Part shown: positions 30,287 through 41,356 of the stretch, piece after piece
How positions within the stretch are numbered: position 1 is the first letter of the stretch
Layout: each line of letters opens with the position of its first letter
Assembly (NCBI GenBank): GCA_963575745.1
Contig: CAUYUJ010010435.1
Location: 273,277 to 337,276 of the forward strand
Direction of reading: 5' to 3'
DNA: 64,000 nt
Source of the DNA: Prorocentrum cordatum
Taxonomy: Eukaryota > Sar > Dinophyceae > Prorocentrales > Prorocentraceae
Made by a program: the position numbers and the translations under genes
The notes under the pieces: model-generated
What the model was told of the DNA's origin: nothing
Databases searched by the model: none
The model's input: only the letters and a program-made list of their open reading frames with translations

Positions 30287-30964
30287 ATGGCCAGGCTTGA
30301 CGCGAACTATTGCAGGCCATACCAGCGCGGGTGCTGCCTGAGAGGCAGGGAGTGCCCGATGCTGCACGCCGTGCACCTGACGACGGGCGCCGCGCCAGCG
30401 CACCCAGCTAAGCCAGACAACAGCGAGGGCGACAGCAGCGGCGAGGACAACTGGACGTCGAGCTCGGGCAGTCGCAGCTGGGCGGACATGTCCGAGGGCC
30501 TGTGGGCCGTCCAGCCAGCCGGGCTGCCGGGCACCCGGCCTGCAGCCGAGCCCCCCCGTGCTTGGTCCGCTGGGGCCGCCTCGTCCCGCGATGAGCTTCC
30601 GTCCTTCAACGAGCGCATCGCCAATATCCCCGAGTTCATGCCCAGCGAGTCGCGCGAGAATCATGCGGCCGGCGACAGCCACAAGTCCAAGTCCGCAATT
30701 CGGCGGAAGCAGCGGCAGATAACCAAGAAATGGTCTGCGATGATGGAGCTCAACAACACCATGGCTTTGCCGGTCGCGCGTGCTCTGAGCGGGATGCCAT
30801 CGTCGCTGCCACCCGCTCAGCACTCCCCGCGGACCGAGTCGGCTTCGCCAGAGAGACCTCCAGCCCCAGCGCCGTCGCCGAGGCTTCGGCGCATGGATGA
30901 CCACGACCCTGGCGACTCCTGCGACGACGGCCTCGCGTTCGAGAACACGAAAGTCTCTTTGTGA
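30287..30964 (+). CDS. CCCH-type zinc-finger protein, probable retrogene
   Basis: 225 aa, ATG to TGA, no intron. Residues 9-27 form a single CCCH finger, C-x7-C-x5-C-x3-H (from CRPYQRGCCLRGRECPMLH). Such fingers usually bind single-stranded RNA, so a role in RNA handling is likely but unproven. The remainder is Ser/Pro/acidic, apparently disordered, with a short basic patch (KSAIRRKQRQITKKW, about residues 132-146) and a Pro-rich C-terminus. The start is the first ATG after the leader relic at 30137-30154. Downstream sequence to about 31.3 kb may be its 3' untranslated region. It has no coding neighbour within 4 kb. Its intronless form and the relic argue for origin by retroposition. Whether it is expressed cannot be judged. 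Confidence 0.8.
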   Translation: MARLDANYCRPYQRGCCLRGRECPMLHAVHLTTGAAPAHPAKPDNSEGDSSGEDNWTSSSGSRSWADMSEGLWAVQPAGLPGTRPAAEPPRAWSAGAASSRDELPSFNERIANIPEFMPSESRENHAAGDSHKSKSAIRRKQRQITKKWSAMMELNNTMALPVARALSGMPSSLPPAQHSPRTESASPERPPAPAPSPRLRRMDDHDPGDSCDDGLAFENTKVSL

Positions 30965-31931
30965 CATCGGGGTCACGCGCATATTTCAACCAGGCGTCTG
31001 GAGACGGCAAGCTTGGGGATTCCAGTTTTGATTCGGCCAATGCCAGTAGCCTTCCCTCTCCAAGAATTGCGTTCCAGATGTCTACTGGGTCATTCTGAGT
31101 TTGGGAGCCATATCTCACGGAACCCACTGCCAAGTCAGAAGTTGACCATTTCTTCTTCAGAGTGGACACGAGCGTGCCCCCATGGTTTCTTACATTTCTT
31201 CTGCAAATGTATGAGCGCATTTGCGTTCTACGCGATTCTACGCCCTGTGAGTTCGAAGCATTGCTTCGGCATTGCGTGTACTGAATAATTTCAACTAATT
31301 AGGTTCAACTGTACCCCAAGCAGTAGCGATGATCAATCCGTGGAGCGACATTTGGAGCAGACAACGCAGCAACATGCATGGCGGCCACTACGCTGCCGCT
31401 ACCTCGTCACTTTGAGTCCTCGTTATTCTTTACCAGCATGTTTTGTTTCATTATAGAGAGCTGGGCTCTCCGCAACCTTCTTCACTTACGTAAGTTAGTG
31501 CAGTGCTTACTGCAACAACCGCAGCTGGCGCCCACAGGCGGCAAACCCGTTGTGCAGCGCTTATTGTTGTGCTTCGTATTTGGCGTCCACAGGCGGCGAA
31601 CACTGTCTCTCTGAAAAACAAGCGATGACAATCTCATGGATTCGCCTTGAAAAACTGAGGGAATCCCTAAGATTGGCATCGTGATGAGGAGGTGCCCAGC
31701 ATAGGGATAGGGATAACCCTATCCAGTTATTAAGAAACCCCCCTAGGTTATTCTTAGCACCCGGTTTTTCAATATTCCAGGCGGGCAGTTTTCGCAGAAC
31801 GATAAACTTAGCACCCGCCGCAAACAGAAAACAAAATCCATCGGTGGCCGCCCCAATGAGGCCAAGAGAGGGTGTCGCAACGAATGTCAAGGATCTAGCC
31901 CAGATCTCTGTGGACCTCTATCCCTGGTAGG
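30965..31931. other. Region 3' of the CCCH gene
   Basis: Moderate GC, no gene-like frames. 31510-31600 contains a degenerate duplication around GGCGCCCACAGGCGGC and GGCGTCCACAGGCGGC. A GCGATGACAATCT motif at 31623 recurs at 30122. I see nothing else. Confidence 0.45.
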
Positions 31932-32455
31932 TCCTGCTAAGCCCTGCTAAGCCCTGCGGGCCGATGGGCCTTGCGAAGCCCTGCCAAGCCCTGCTAAGCC
32001 CTGCTACGCCCTGTACAGGGCCCTGCTAAGCCCTGCTAGATCAGCCCTGCTAGGCAGGCCCTGCTCAGCACTGCTCAGCGCTGCTACGCCCTGCTATGGC
32101 CTGCCCGGTTAAGCGCTGCAAAGCCCTGCGGCCCTGGTCCAAGCGAGGTCCGAGGCTAAGTCCGGTTAAGCCCTGCGAAGCCCTGCGGCCCTGGTCCAAG
32201 CGAGGTCCGAGGCTAAGCCCTGCTAAGCCCTGCTAGGTCCTGCTAAGTCTTGTTAGCGCTTGCTAAGCCCTGCTAAGCCGTGCAAAGCCCTGCCAAGCCC
32301 TGCTCAGCCCTGCTTGGCCTTGCTAGGCCCTGCTATGCTCTGCGAGGCCCTGCTAAGCCCTGCTGAGCGTTGCCAAGCCCTGCTAGGCGTAGGCCGGAGC
32401 GCGGTCCGAGGTTTAGCCTTGCTACGCCCTGCTAAGCCTTGCTAAGCCCTGCTCA
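31932..32455. repeat. Decamer repeat (CTGCTAAGCC)n, array 2
   Basis: About fifty irregular decamers, interrupted by a duplicated block with CCCTGGTCCAAGCGAGGTCC at 32127 and 32190. Confidence 0.92.
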
Positions 32456-32576
32456 GACCTGAGTCTGAGCACGAGTATCACAATACGAATGATAAACCAA
32501 GCAAGAGTGATCAGAATAATAATGCTCATACTAATGAATAGTACCACAATGCCAAGAAGGATCACGAATTTTGAAT

Positions 32577-32990
32577 GTGAGTGAGTCTGAGCACAATGAG
32601 TCTGACTGTGAGTGAGTCTGAGCAGAAGGATTCAGTCACAACCCAGGCACTGCTCCAGTCTCTGACCCACAACCCAGGCACTGTTCCAGTGTCTGACACA
32701 CAACCCAGGCACTTCTCAAGTCCCTGACCCACAACTCAGGCACAATTATGCTTTTCCTGTGTTTTCTGATTGTTTCCCAGCTCCTCCTCCTCCTCCTCCT
32801 CCCCCTCCTCCTCCTCCTCTTCCCATGCGATTCCTTCTGCATCCTCCGGGGGGCCACCCCAGGGTATCCCCCGCCCCGCACCCCCGCGTTATCTTAGCAC
32901 CGGCGGACCCAGAAATACGAGAGAGCCCGAGGAGCGGGCACGCACGGATTCTGAGTGTGAGTGAGTCTGAGCAGTCTGAGTCTGCTAAGC
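32577..32990. repeat. GTGAGTCTGAGC repeats, 35-bp tandem units and a CTC tract
   Basis: Three or four GTGAGTGAGTCTGAGC units lie at 32577-32635 and 32955-32985. 32638-32742 has about three units of 35 bp with CACAACCCAGGCACTG. A short CTC array sits at 32774-32822. Confidence 0.8.
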
Positions 32991-33023
32991 CTTGCTACGC
33001 ACTGCTAAGCCACGCTCTGCTTG

Positions 33024-33068
33024 AACTACTACTACTACTACTACTACTACTACCACTACTACGACTAT

Positions 33069-33107
<39 letters not shown>

Positions 33108-33114
33108 GACTACG

Positions 33115-33183
<69 letters not shown>

Positions 33184-33197
33184 ACTACTACGACTAT

Positions 33198-33262
<65 letters not shown>
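33024..33262. repeat. (CTA)n array
   Basis: Roughly 80 ACT triplets with ACG interruptions, directly following decamer sequence (GCTAAGCC at 33004). A similar junction with the reverse array order occurs at 52285. Confidence 0.95.
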
Positions 33263-33411
33263 ATGAGGATCCAGAGCTTTAAAGAGGCCTGCCTCTTGTG
33301 GCCGCGGTCGGTCAAGGTCCTTTTAGATCCTGCCATTTTGATATGCCCCAGAGCAACGCACGGCTATATTATCATGTGTCCTTTTAGATGCGTTCTTTTA
33401 GATGTACCATA

Positions 33412-33925
33412 TCATGATTAATATATATTTATGTATAGATATTACCATATTAATATATTAATATATATATATACATATATATGGATAATATATATATGTG
33501 TATATATATATATTATACATGTATATGTTGATATAAATATATAATGTATGTGCATATAATATATATATAAAAACCATCATAGTTACATATATATAGTATG
33601 TATACAATACTTGTAATATATTATTCTATTACAAATAAACATACATGTGTATACATATTTCATACAAATATACATATTCATATATATATACATACATCAT
33701 AAATATAAACATATAAATATAGCATATCAATGACTGTGCGTTTAAAGTGCATGAAAGCAGATTATGGTATATTTGATGCAGTCTAGTACATAGAACCAGC
33801 ACTATGTATTAGATCTTACATTCTTGCATGTATCAAATATATAATAAAAATTCTGATAAATAGAATACACTTTGGTCATCACAACCAATACTGTGTATAT
33901 ATAGAATGATATCTCACCCCCTCCC
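33412..33925. other. AT-rich island 1
   Basis: About 0.5 kb dominated by ATATAT and TACATA runs, in sharp contrast with the GC-rich flanks. The preceding GTCCTTTTAGAT (33311, 33379) also occurs next to AT-rich island 2 (about 42560). No gene. Confidence 0.8.
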
Positions 33926-33960
33926 GTCCCGGATTTCCCCCGGGGTAATCCGGGACGGGC
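33926..33960. repeat. Perfect 13-bp-arm hairpin
   Basis: CCCGTCCCGGATT and AATCCGGGACGGG pair perfectly around an 11-nt GC-rich loop. It stands at the border between the AT-rich island and ordinary sequence. It could be a tiny fold-back element or a structured signal. Confidence 0.75.
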
Positions 33961-35190
33961 TTTATACAAATTGTCGTGTGTACGCGGTTTGTTTCGTATT
34001 GCGAATGCACATGATTTACGGTGTGCGTATTGTTTTGGATTTCGCTTTCGGCCCAGAAAGGTTAATTTTGTGAAATGGTCTCAGGGGTCAGAGGGCCCAG
34101 CGGGGCTCTACGTTGTGGGCGTCGGGCGTCCTTCTAGGTTCCCGAATTGTGTCGCGTGCCCCAGTATAAGTTCCAATGGGTCCTTAGAGGCCGACGTAAC
34201 CGAATTCACCTTTCGAGCGGTCTTGGGCGGTAGTTTGTCGGGACTTGCTTTGTCCCAAGATGCGCGCGGGGCCGAAATTGTTGACGGCGTCGTATGGTTT
34301 GCGGCATTCGCTCGCTCTGGATGCGCGTCGGTTGTTTCGTGTCGCTATGAGACACCAAGAAACAATGGGAGACCCCTCATCATTTTGTGTCAAAAGATTG
34401 GGGGTCTCCCAGCGAATTCCTCACTCTGGCAACGGTTTGCTGGCCTTTCAGTGCGCTTGGAAACCAAAAAATGGGAGGACAACATGATAACGACTACAGG
34501 ACGATGGCATTCACAATTGCACACATGTTTGGATCCTTCGCGAGGTACAGCTCAAGGCGCCCTTTGCCCGTCTGGGGACAGTCTAGGGCCAATGTGTTAG
34601 CACCTCTTCGAATCTCTTGTGGGGCGAAACGAAGACTTAATTTCTGCTGCGCGTGTCTGGGCTTCCGATCGTTTGGCCTTCTAGAGCCTTCGCGACAATG
34701 AGAGGGCCCAGTGGTACCACATCGCCAAGTGATAAGTAGGTGCACAACCCATTTTGGATCAGACTTCTCGGTTGCGTTTGTTTCGTAACTCGACGTCGTG
34801 GCAGCGTCGCACTTCCATTGCAGGTCACTCAGTCATTCAATCAGTCAGTCAGTCAGTCAGTCAGTCAGTCAGCATCAGTCCCCCACGCGACCAGACCTCT
34901 TTTTGCCTTGCACGCACTGCGGAGGCTGGGAATAACACAGAACAAGCTAGCTTTAGAACGCCTGGGAGTCTTGGACATCGATCGCCCCGCTGCCGTCAAA
35001 CTGCGGGTTGATGCCGAGGGCCCCGATGGGCGTCGGCAAAGGGCTGGCCCTCAGGGGCTGCATAGCATGCGCGCGGCAGGAAAGGAAACTATACACCCAG
35101 GGGGGTACGATCGAAGGCGACAAGGCGGGCACCGAAGGTTTACCGCCTGAATATGGCTTTGATCGCAGTGCAAGCCTCGCAATGATCGGC
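33961..35190. other. Unassigned stretch with an open 209-codon frame
   Basis: The plus-strand frame 33971-34600 stays open for 209 codons, but its composition gives no known domain and it contains an inverted repeat (TGGGAGACCCC at 34367, GGGGGTCTCCC at 34401). A (CAGT)n run occupies 34838-34872. Not called as a gene. Confidence 0.4.
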
Positions 35191-35192
35191 GA

Positions 35193-35609
35193 ATGAAGCT
35201 CCAGAAACTCCGCGCGTTCCTATCCAGGTGGCAACTGTATCATTTGTTCAACGTGCCCCCGCGCATCTCTCTTGCCCCTCCTTGCTCCCTGGCTGCCGCG
35301 CGACGAGCTCGAGGGATGATTGCAGACATCGTCGACGCCGTCGCCGCTGTTGACGGGGGAGACCCCGTGGGCGGCGGCGGCGAATGTCACCGCAACAACC
35401 AGCCCGGGTCCGCCATGGCGAAGTCTCATGCCAGGATGATGAGATATGCCAAGAAGGCGAAGGGCGCCCGGCGGCCCGTCTCAGATATCGTCAAGGAGTC
35501 TCGGGGTCACGAAATGATCAGAGGAGGGGCACGGGAGGAGGAAGGGGGCGAGAAGGTGGGCGGGGGCGGGGGCCAAGGTGCCAGGAGGAGCATGGGAGGA
35601 GGAAGATGA
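35193..35609 (+). CDS. Hypothetical open frame upstream of the transposase-like gene
   Basis: 138 codons with ATG (MKLQKLRAFLSRW) and a partly protein-like middle (ARMMRYAKKAKGARRPVSD). It decays into a GGA/GAG microsatellite around 35520-35640. Beyond the microsatellite another frame is open toward 35811. It may be the amino-terminal part of the next gene, split by microsatellite growth, or unrelated. No domain is recognised. Confidence 0.25.
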   Translation: MKLQKLRAFLSRWQLYHLFNVPPRISLAPPCSLAAARRARGMIADIVDAVAAVDGGDPVGGGGECHRNNQPGSAMAKSHARMMRYAKKAKGARRPVSDIVKESRGHEMIRGGAREEEGGEKVGGGGGQGARRSMGGGR

Positions 35610-35810
35610 GGAGGAAGAGGATGAGGAGGATAGGGGGGTGGAGCAGGGCCCCAAGCGTCACCGGCCCCGCGGCAAGCATCCAAGGCCTCCAAAGCCCGCG
35701 TCTATTTCTCAAGTGCAAGCCTTGAGATAGGTAGCTCCTACATCCTCGTCCTTCGCTTCCTGTATTCACGCCCGCCCTCCGCCACCTCCCCCCCGCATCC
35801 TCCGCCACCG

Positions 35811-37759
35811 CGTGGGGCATCGAACGTCGGCATCGGTGGCTTCGCGAATCCTAGTTCCGCTGGTTTGATGATCCCCGAAGGACCAGGTAAAGCGTCAAAA
35901 TCGGAGAGCTTTTCGGCAAGCCGATCTCATAGATATCAATGCCATCAGACGGACGCGCGTCATGGGATCGGGGCGGTGGAGGGCTCTCCTTCCAGGGACT
36001 ATCATTCGCATTTGTTTTGGGTTGAGGGCGCTGGAACCACCGAAATATGCTGGGCGCAAGAGTTCAAAATCACATTCTAGAGCTGTGTCGTCAAACCCAA
36101 TGGCAGCCAGTGCCCGCACCATTGCCGAAGTGTTCTTGAGTAGCCATAGTTACGTTCAGCGCGTCCGCAACGCTGTCGCCCAACATATATATCGTCACCA
36201 GTGCCAGCGCCAGGATGAGTTGAGGGCAGAGTTGCACGTCAAACATCGAGTCATTGAGATTGCAGTCGACGAAACCGAGTGCGATGTTTTCACTGAGTCG
36301 GGCTCCGAGGTGAAATCTTTGATGATGCTGCATTGTAAACATTTTTGCAGGCTTCCAGCGAGCACGAACAGCATGGAATTCGTCATCCCCCCCCGCCATC
36401 GTGAGCGACACGACGGCGGAAACGTTGGGCGCTGCCATTTTGGCCCGGGCGGGTGGACACATTCATCAGTCGGACAATGTTCCGACTTGCTTGATTTTCA
36501 TGTCAGACAAGGCCAAGTCATTGGTCAAGCTCGGTAAGATGTATGCCACAGCTTGCTCTAGCGCAGGAGATGATCAGGGATGCGGCATATTATTCCGCCG
36601 TGCTATGCATTTTATTCACTCGCATTGCATGATGCACATGATGTTCGCGTCACTGAGCAACGCGATCAACATGGAGCCTGGCCTTATCAACAGCTTGTTC
36701 TGCGCAACTACACTGGTGCATCGTGGGCAAAACATTCGGTTGATGAGGGCAGCAGCTAAGCATGAGATCCGCCGACGATTGCAGGTCGTTTGGGATCGTC
36801 CAGCCGAGGATTTCTCCCGCCAGAACCAGGCAATCGTGGACCTGGTCAACAGGGCAGAGCTGGAGTATCTCGAGCCGTCCGACGGAGCCGATGATGATCA
36901 TGTTTCTGTTCGCGTCGATGCCCGCCGCAAGCTTCTCATGGCTTGCCCGGGCGATTGGCTTGCAAAAGATGGCGCCATCATCCATGAGTGCAGTTTCGAA
37001 GTGGGTTGCGGTTGCAATACGTTCGACGACAGCGTGAACTACGTATTCGGATTATTTGACCACTCGCTGCTACGGTGCAGGCCAACGATTCCAAGTATCA
37101 ACCGTTGGAACAAATTGTTTGGCCCGTGTGCTTGGTGGTCTTTCGCGCAGTGGCATGGCGTACTGCCAAGGGGTATCACGTCTGTGCGGGACCAGGTTTG
37201 CAACCAGAATGTCCCTGGACCTATCGTGGATGCAGTGGAGGCCTTCGTGGGGCCTGATAGTACGGATGCTTACAAGCTCATCAAGAACGTGCGATGGAAG
37301 AAGACTGTAGCGTGGTTGCAACAGGTTCAAACAAAAGATCGTTTGCTCCAAGTGTCTTCGATGTTCGTCCCTGCTCAAGCTTTCATGGGTCAAACTTTTG
37401 CAGGGGCTCGTCGCGGGGTGTCTGCCAGCGTCACCTCCTACGTGCACTTCTCCACTTCGCCAGCAAACAAGGCAATCGTCAGCATCAACCGCGCGCTGCA
37501 GGACATGAACGATACTGGTTGGGCTTCTATTGGTCACAATGGATGGACCACTTCTATGATGCACAGCACCTCTACCATGAACCTCGGTTTCGCTTCTGGC
37601 CTTGCTCTCCGCTGTGTATTTGGATTTCTAGACGAATGGCCATGGCCGCTTGCGCTTCTATCGTCTGAAGACGAGAGGATACCCGAGGCTGACAAGGCAT
37701 CCGATGTTGAGAGAAAGAAGATTCACACCGCTGGTTTGCCTCCGCTTCTTCCCGAATGA
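35811..37759 (+). pseudogene. Dinoflagellate multigene-family protein with transposase-like layout, 5' part (frameshifted)
   Basis: Coding-like sequence in three frames. 35811-36065 (reading SNVGIGGFANPSSAGLMIPE) passes to the next frame near the AAAA at about 36070. 36080-36386 then gives MAASARTIAEVF (ATG 36100) and IAVDETECDVF. Skipping one C of the C8 run at 36387-36394 joins it to IVSDTTAETLGAAILARAGG and onward to 37759. The layout suggests an RNase H-fold transposase: a DET motif, then MSDKAKSLVKLGK, then HSHCMMHMM. Later come GDW, an IIHECS-x4-GCGC cysteine motif and SINRWNKLFGP. From memory this order (DET, GDW, HxC/GCC, RW) marks a very large uncharacterised dinoflagellate family; a protein search would confirm it. 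The single-base breaks could be decay or homopolymer errors in the assembly. It continues in the 38452-40174 segment. Confidence 0.6.
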
Positions 37760-37835
37760 CGAAATGAGTGCCTTGGGGCCTCATCTCATCCTTCGGGGAG
37801 TGGCAGGGGCATGGCGTGTGCGTCTTTTTTTTCAG

Positions 37836-37970
37836 TCGGCAGGCTTATGTGATCAATGCACTCCGAGTTTGCAGGCCTTGCCGTTACGTAGCTTCTGATG
37901 GTTTTACCAACCGCTTCAAGGCATCTTTGGGGGCAGTGGAACAGGCGCGGGATCCAGATCACATTCAATT
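37836..37970 (+). CDS. Probable internal exon of the transposase-like gene
   Basis: CTTTTTTTTCAG, an excellent polypyrimidine tract and acceptor, ends at 37835. The following 135 nt read RQAYVINALRVCRPCRYVAS and then KASLGAVEQARDPDHIQL. This stretch links the segment ending near 37.75 kb with the one at 38452. The donor upstream is unresolved: the preceding frame hits a stop at 37757, so an intron of about 80-95 nt with a non-GT donor or a frameshift must lie between. Confidence 0.5.
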
Positions 37971-38451
37971 GTTTACGCTTTGCGTATCCCCGCCCCGACC
38001 ATCGGGAGTTGTCGTTCGCTTGCCGCGGCTGCCTTGGGCGCGGTTGCCTGTCGTCTCTTGGAGGCATCTAGGGGCCATCCCGGGGTCTCTGGGTCCTTGT
38101 GGGGTCCCCGTGGCGCCTCCTCGTTGGGGGCTCCTTCGGGGCGTCCTTTGGGCCGTCGTGGTGCTTTCTTTGGAGGGGGTCGGGGGGCTCTTGGGCCCCC
38201 CCCCCCCCCTGCCCTGTCGGGGCCACGATCCTCGGGGTGGGACGTCGGACTTAACCTTCCCATGAGCCGAACAAGGGCGCCCCAACATCTCGCAGGCCCC
38301 CCGCCCCCCTCCAGGTCCAGGGGGAGGGGGTGGGGGCGGGGGGGGCCCTCCCCGAAGGGGAGGAATGGGGGTTGAACAGAGCGGACTCCCTGGGGCTTAT
38401 ACCATTCACGCCCATAGGGCTGGCAGGATTTCTAGGGGATTGTTTTGACAG
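37971..38451 (+). other. Probable intron filled with a dispersed repeat (introner-like)
   Basis: Starts AATT/GTTTAC and ends TTTTGACAG/G. Joining the exons in phase gives HIQL-VPCSNIITEDRF. The interior is repeat P plus a block with GGGGCCACGATCCTCG, which recurs inside the probable intron 45355-45758 of an unrelated gene. Confidence 0.55.
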
Positions 38452-40174
38452 GGTGCCGTGCAGTAACATCATCACCGAAGACCGCTTCGCACGAGCCCGC
38501 AAACACAACGCTTGCTGTTCTGGCCACCCGTTGTCGACGCCGTCGCTAGCGAGCAATCACGCACTGGCAGAGCTGAAATCAATGTATCAAGTTGCATGTG
38601 AGCAATATCGCCGAGACCACTTCGAAGTTGCAGCACCGGGCGCCACTGCTGGCTCCCTCGGTGACGTGACCCACTGCTGGCGGCGATTTGTTATCATTCG
38701 CCGCCTCGGTAATCCAGGTGTCAGCATGCGTGCGCTGTCTGACGAGTGGGGTGAGATGTCCTTGGAGCAGCAGAGGGCGGTGGCGGAACAAGAGATCCCT
38801 CATGTGCCTCCAGTTCGAGCTAGGCGAGTCAGGCCGCCAGCGCAGCCAAGTGTGCCGCGTGAGCGAACTCCGTTCGGTCTGGGGGACGACGCAGTTCCTC
38901 TGACAGAGGAGTTCATTGAGGGCATGAGATATTCTGTCAAGAGCTTGAGTGACGAATGGGAGGCCATGACTCAGGATGAGATATACACGACGCTGGTCTT
39001 ACCTGCGCAGCCCAATGACGACGCTTGTTGTCGCAAGTACGGGCTTGGAGTTTGCGCCGCGCAGTTGGCGGATGACTTCAAGGAGAGGTTTCGCAAGTGC
39101 TCGCAGTTGTTGTGTCGCGTCGCGCTGTTCGATTACCACATGGTGTGCCCTGGGCACTGTTTCGCCTTCCATCCTCTTATTATGATTTACCCTCGTGCCG
39201 CAGACGTCCGCGACGGTGTTTTGGTCATGTTGGTGAACAGGCTGAAGCAGCCTGTCATGCCCACCTTTGCGCGTTGCGAGTCAGATCGTGATCTGGGGCC
39301 ATGTGCGAACGTGAAGATTTTATTGGATGGGGGTGCCTCTCAGTACACGCGGCTGTGCAAATTTACTTTGGAGTTGGCTGGGCTTCATGGAGACGCAGGG
39401 TTTGACGTGCTGCAGGTGGCTTACCGCTTCATCCGATTGGACGTCGTGGTAGTTGAGTCAATCGAAGACATCACGGCCAGACTTTGGGAGCGAAAGAGCC
39501 GCAACAAAGAGAAAACCGATGACAGCATCGTGGACAGTGTCTTCGCTCATAAGCCAGTTGCGGCCAAGGGCAAAAACACCAAGCGTGCAAAAGGAGCAGG
39601 TCCAGGTCCGAAGGATGCGCCAGCTAAACTATGTGGCGGCGCTGGAGATGCCGGCGACGACGACGTCTGCGATGGGGAAGAAGGTAGCAACGACGACAGC
39701 GAAGGACCTGGAGATGATCCACCTGCAGGCGACGACCCACCTCCACAGCCAGCTCCACCTGAGCCACCCCCACTTGCCCCAGATGGTGGTGTTGCTCCTG
39801 TTCCTGGCCCTGGCCCGTTGCCGGATGACGCCATGGCTGGAGGGGGCGCCATCGATCCGCCCGCTGGTGAGGTTGACCCAGAATTGCCTGCTTTGCTTGC
39901 TGAAGCTGAGTTGCCCAAGTGGAATGCGGATACAAAAAATGTAACTGACCCAGAAGGCAGAACCATCGGGCGCATTAAGCCCATGCACGTTGGAACGAAG
40001 AAGGAGTGCGTGTCCGTGTACTGCCGCTTGCACCAATGCAAGCCACCTTTGCGCACTGTAGACAAGTCAGCGTCTGTGCCGTCCTTGTGTGCTTGGTTCC
40101 AGGCAGGTATAGACCTTCCATACGGACCTACAGGTAAAGCTGAGCACCTTAGGATGTTTCGGGATTTCAGATGA
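38452..40174 (+). CDS. Transposase-like multigene-family protein, 3' part
   Basis: 574 codons to TGA. The open frame extends upstream, but only to a GTG, and the first ATG is 38582, so I read it as an exon. EDRFARARKHNACCSGHP and SLASNHALAELKSMY resemble what follows the RW region in the same dinoflagellate family (from memory), which is why I join it to the preceding segments. Two copies of a short motif follow (ALSDEWGEMSLEQQ and SLSDEWEAMTQDEI), vaguely like half of an HMG-box. There is a basic patch (KGKNTKRAKGAGPGPK) and a long acidic/Pro-rich linker. The C-terminus has PEGRTIGRI and SVYCRLHQCKPPLR, a Cys/His arrangement. A nuclear location is likely. Function unknown. Confidence 0.55.
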
Positions 40175-40319
40175 CCGGTTCAATCGAGACCAATCGGGAC
40201 TGTTGCGCAGCATCCGGGACCCTTGAACATTCGATCGCCCTTTGCGTCCTCCAGTGGGCCATCAGAAGTATCGGGGCCATCATCAGCATTCCGCATGCAG
40301 CATGCAACACAAGTGACGC

Positions 40320-40515
40320 ACCATCAGCAGCAGCAGCAGCAGCACAAGGCAACGAACAACAGTCAGCAGCACAGCATAAGGCAACGACCAACAACAAGCA
40401 CAACAGCGATCAGCAGCATAAGGCAACGAACAGTAGCAGCATATGGCAACGAATGATCGCAGTGTCAACACAGCAATGGCAACGACCAACAACAAGCAGC
40501 ACAAGCGACATAATC
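40320..40515. repeat. CAG/CAACGA-rich minisatellite
   Basis: Irregular units of about 45 bp with CAGCAGCA, CATAAGGCAACGA and CCAACAACAAGCA. It lies in the 740-bp gap between the transposase-like gene and the next gene. The rest of the gap shows no features apart from the leader relic. Confidence 0.75.
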
Positions 40516-40823
40516 CTCAAATCATCTGTATCATCTGCGGATCAACAGCAACACCAAACAGCATCAAACTCAACATACCTCAGCCATCGCTTCCTGTTCC
40601 GTGACGTGACTGAGCATCGACCAGAGGCCCTAGGGCGGGCCCTGCGTAGGCTCCAGAGAGGTCAACTCAGGGTCTCGATGACACACCGTGGGTGATTGAG
40701 GGGCAAGGCTCCGCGTCAGGCTAGGCCGTCCAAGTAAACTAGAGCCCGAGCGTGTTGAGAAGACGACCGTGCCCAACAAATCGCAGACGCACGGTCTGAA
40801 CTGACAGTCTTCGAATGAGCGTT

Positions 40824-40843
40824 CCGTAGCCATCTTGGCTCAA
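40824..40843 (+). other. Relict spliced-leader sequence
   Basis: CCGTAGCCATCTTGGCTCAA differs from the conserved dinoflagellate leader at one position (C for T) over 20 nt. It lies 69 nt upstream of the ATG at 40913. This is the clearest relic in the window and implies that the gene behind it was copied from a mature, trans-spliced mRNA. Confidence 0.88.
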
Positions 40844-40912
40844 ACAGTCCGCCACAGATTATTCCACTCTTGTCGGATCCGTTGTGCCAGACCAGTTACG
40901 CCATCAGCGGCA

Positions 40913-41356
40913 ATGCCAGGCGTGAAACGCAGCGCCGAGGCGGCACTGGCCGATCCCGAGATGACCGAGCGCACGCTGGATGATTCGAGTTTTGAGTTCT
41001 TCGGAGTGGTGACTGGCCCGAACAATAAAGACGACAATGTGTTTCACTTCATCACTCCTTCTGGCCTGTTCGACGTTCTGGCTTCAGGCGTGGCTTTCGA
41101 GGCCGACGCCGAGTTGCTCGGCCAGCAGCCGGGCTGGGGGTCTCAGAAGGTGTGGCGCGTTCGTGGCTTCATGTCAGGCGACGGCGACACAGAGACGCAG
41201 CAGACCACATACATTGCGAACGAGATCTCTCTCGACAGGTGGATGCCTTTCATCGAGTTCCAGCGGCTGATGCTCACGTGGGGGTTAGACGAGTTTGAGC
41301 ACATGGATAATTACCCTACCATCACCGTGGACCAAAGCGAGAGTGAATCGGACTAG
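40913..41356 (+). CDS. Small acidic protein, unknown function, probable retrogene
   Basis: 147 aa from ATG (MPGVKRSAEAALADPE) to TAG, without introns. An upstream in-frame TTG would begin inside the leader relic, so ATG 40913 is preferred. The N-terminus has a short basic KR and acidic residues, and the centre is mixed, with aromatic residues (FEFFGVV, FHFITPSGLFDVL, GWGSQKVWRVRGF). The C-terminus ends in an acidic SESESD tail. No transmembrane segment, signal peptide or known motif was seen. The compact, evenly mixed central part looks like a folded domain. The relic at 40824-40843 and the single exon point to retroposition. Its position between larger genes on the same strand says nothing certain about its role. 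Confidence 0.65.
   Translation: MPGVKRSAEAALADPEMTERTLDDSSFEFFGVVTGPNNKDDNVFHFITPSGLFDVLASGVAFEADAELLGQQPGWGSQKVWRVRGFMSGDGDTETQQTTYIANEISLDRWMPFIEFQRLMLTWGLDEFEHMDNYPTITVDQSESESD

Noticed and set aside
31932-32455. Regular repeats that might suggest a CRISPR array
   Set aside because: The repeat unit is only about 10 bp and degenerate, without unique spacers of constant length, and the genome is clearly eukaryotic.
33971-34600. A 209-codon plus-strand frame as a gene
   Set aside because: It lacks any recognisable motif and contains an inverted repeat. It is reported only as unassigned sequence.
38573-39010. HMG-box domains in the transposase-like protein
   Set aside because: The two DEW-x-M repeats match only a short piece of an HMG-box. 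The aromatic and basic residues of a full box are not in place.
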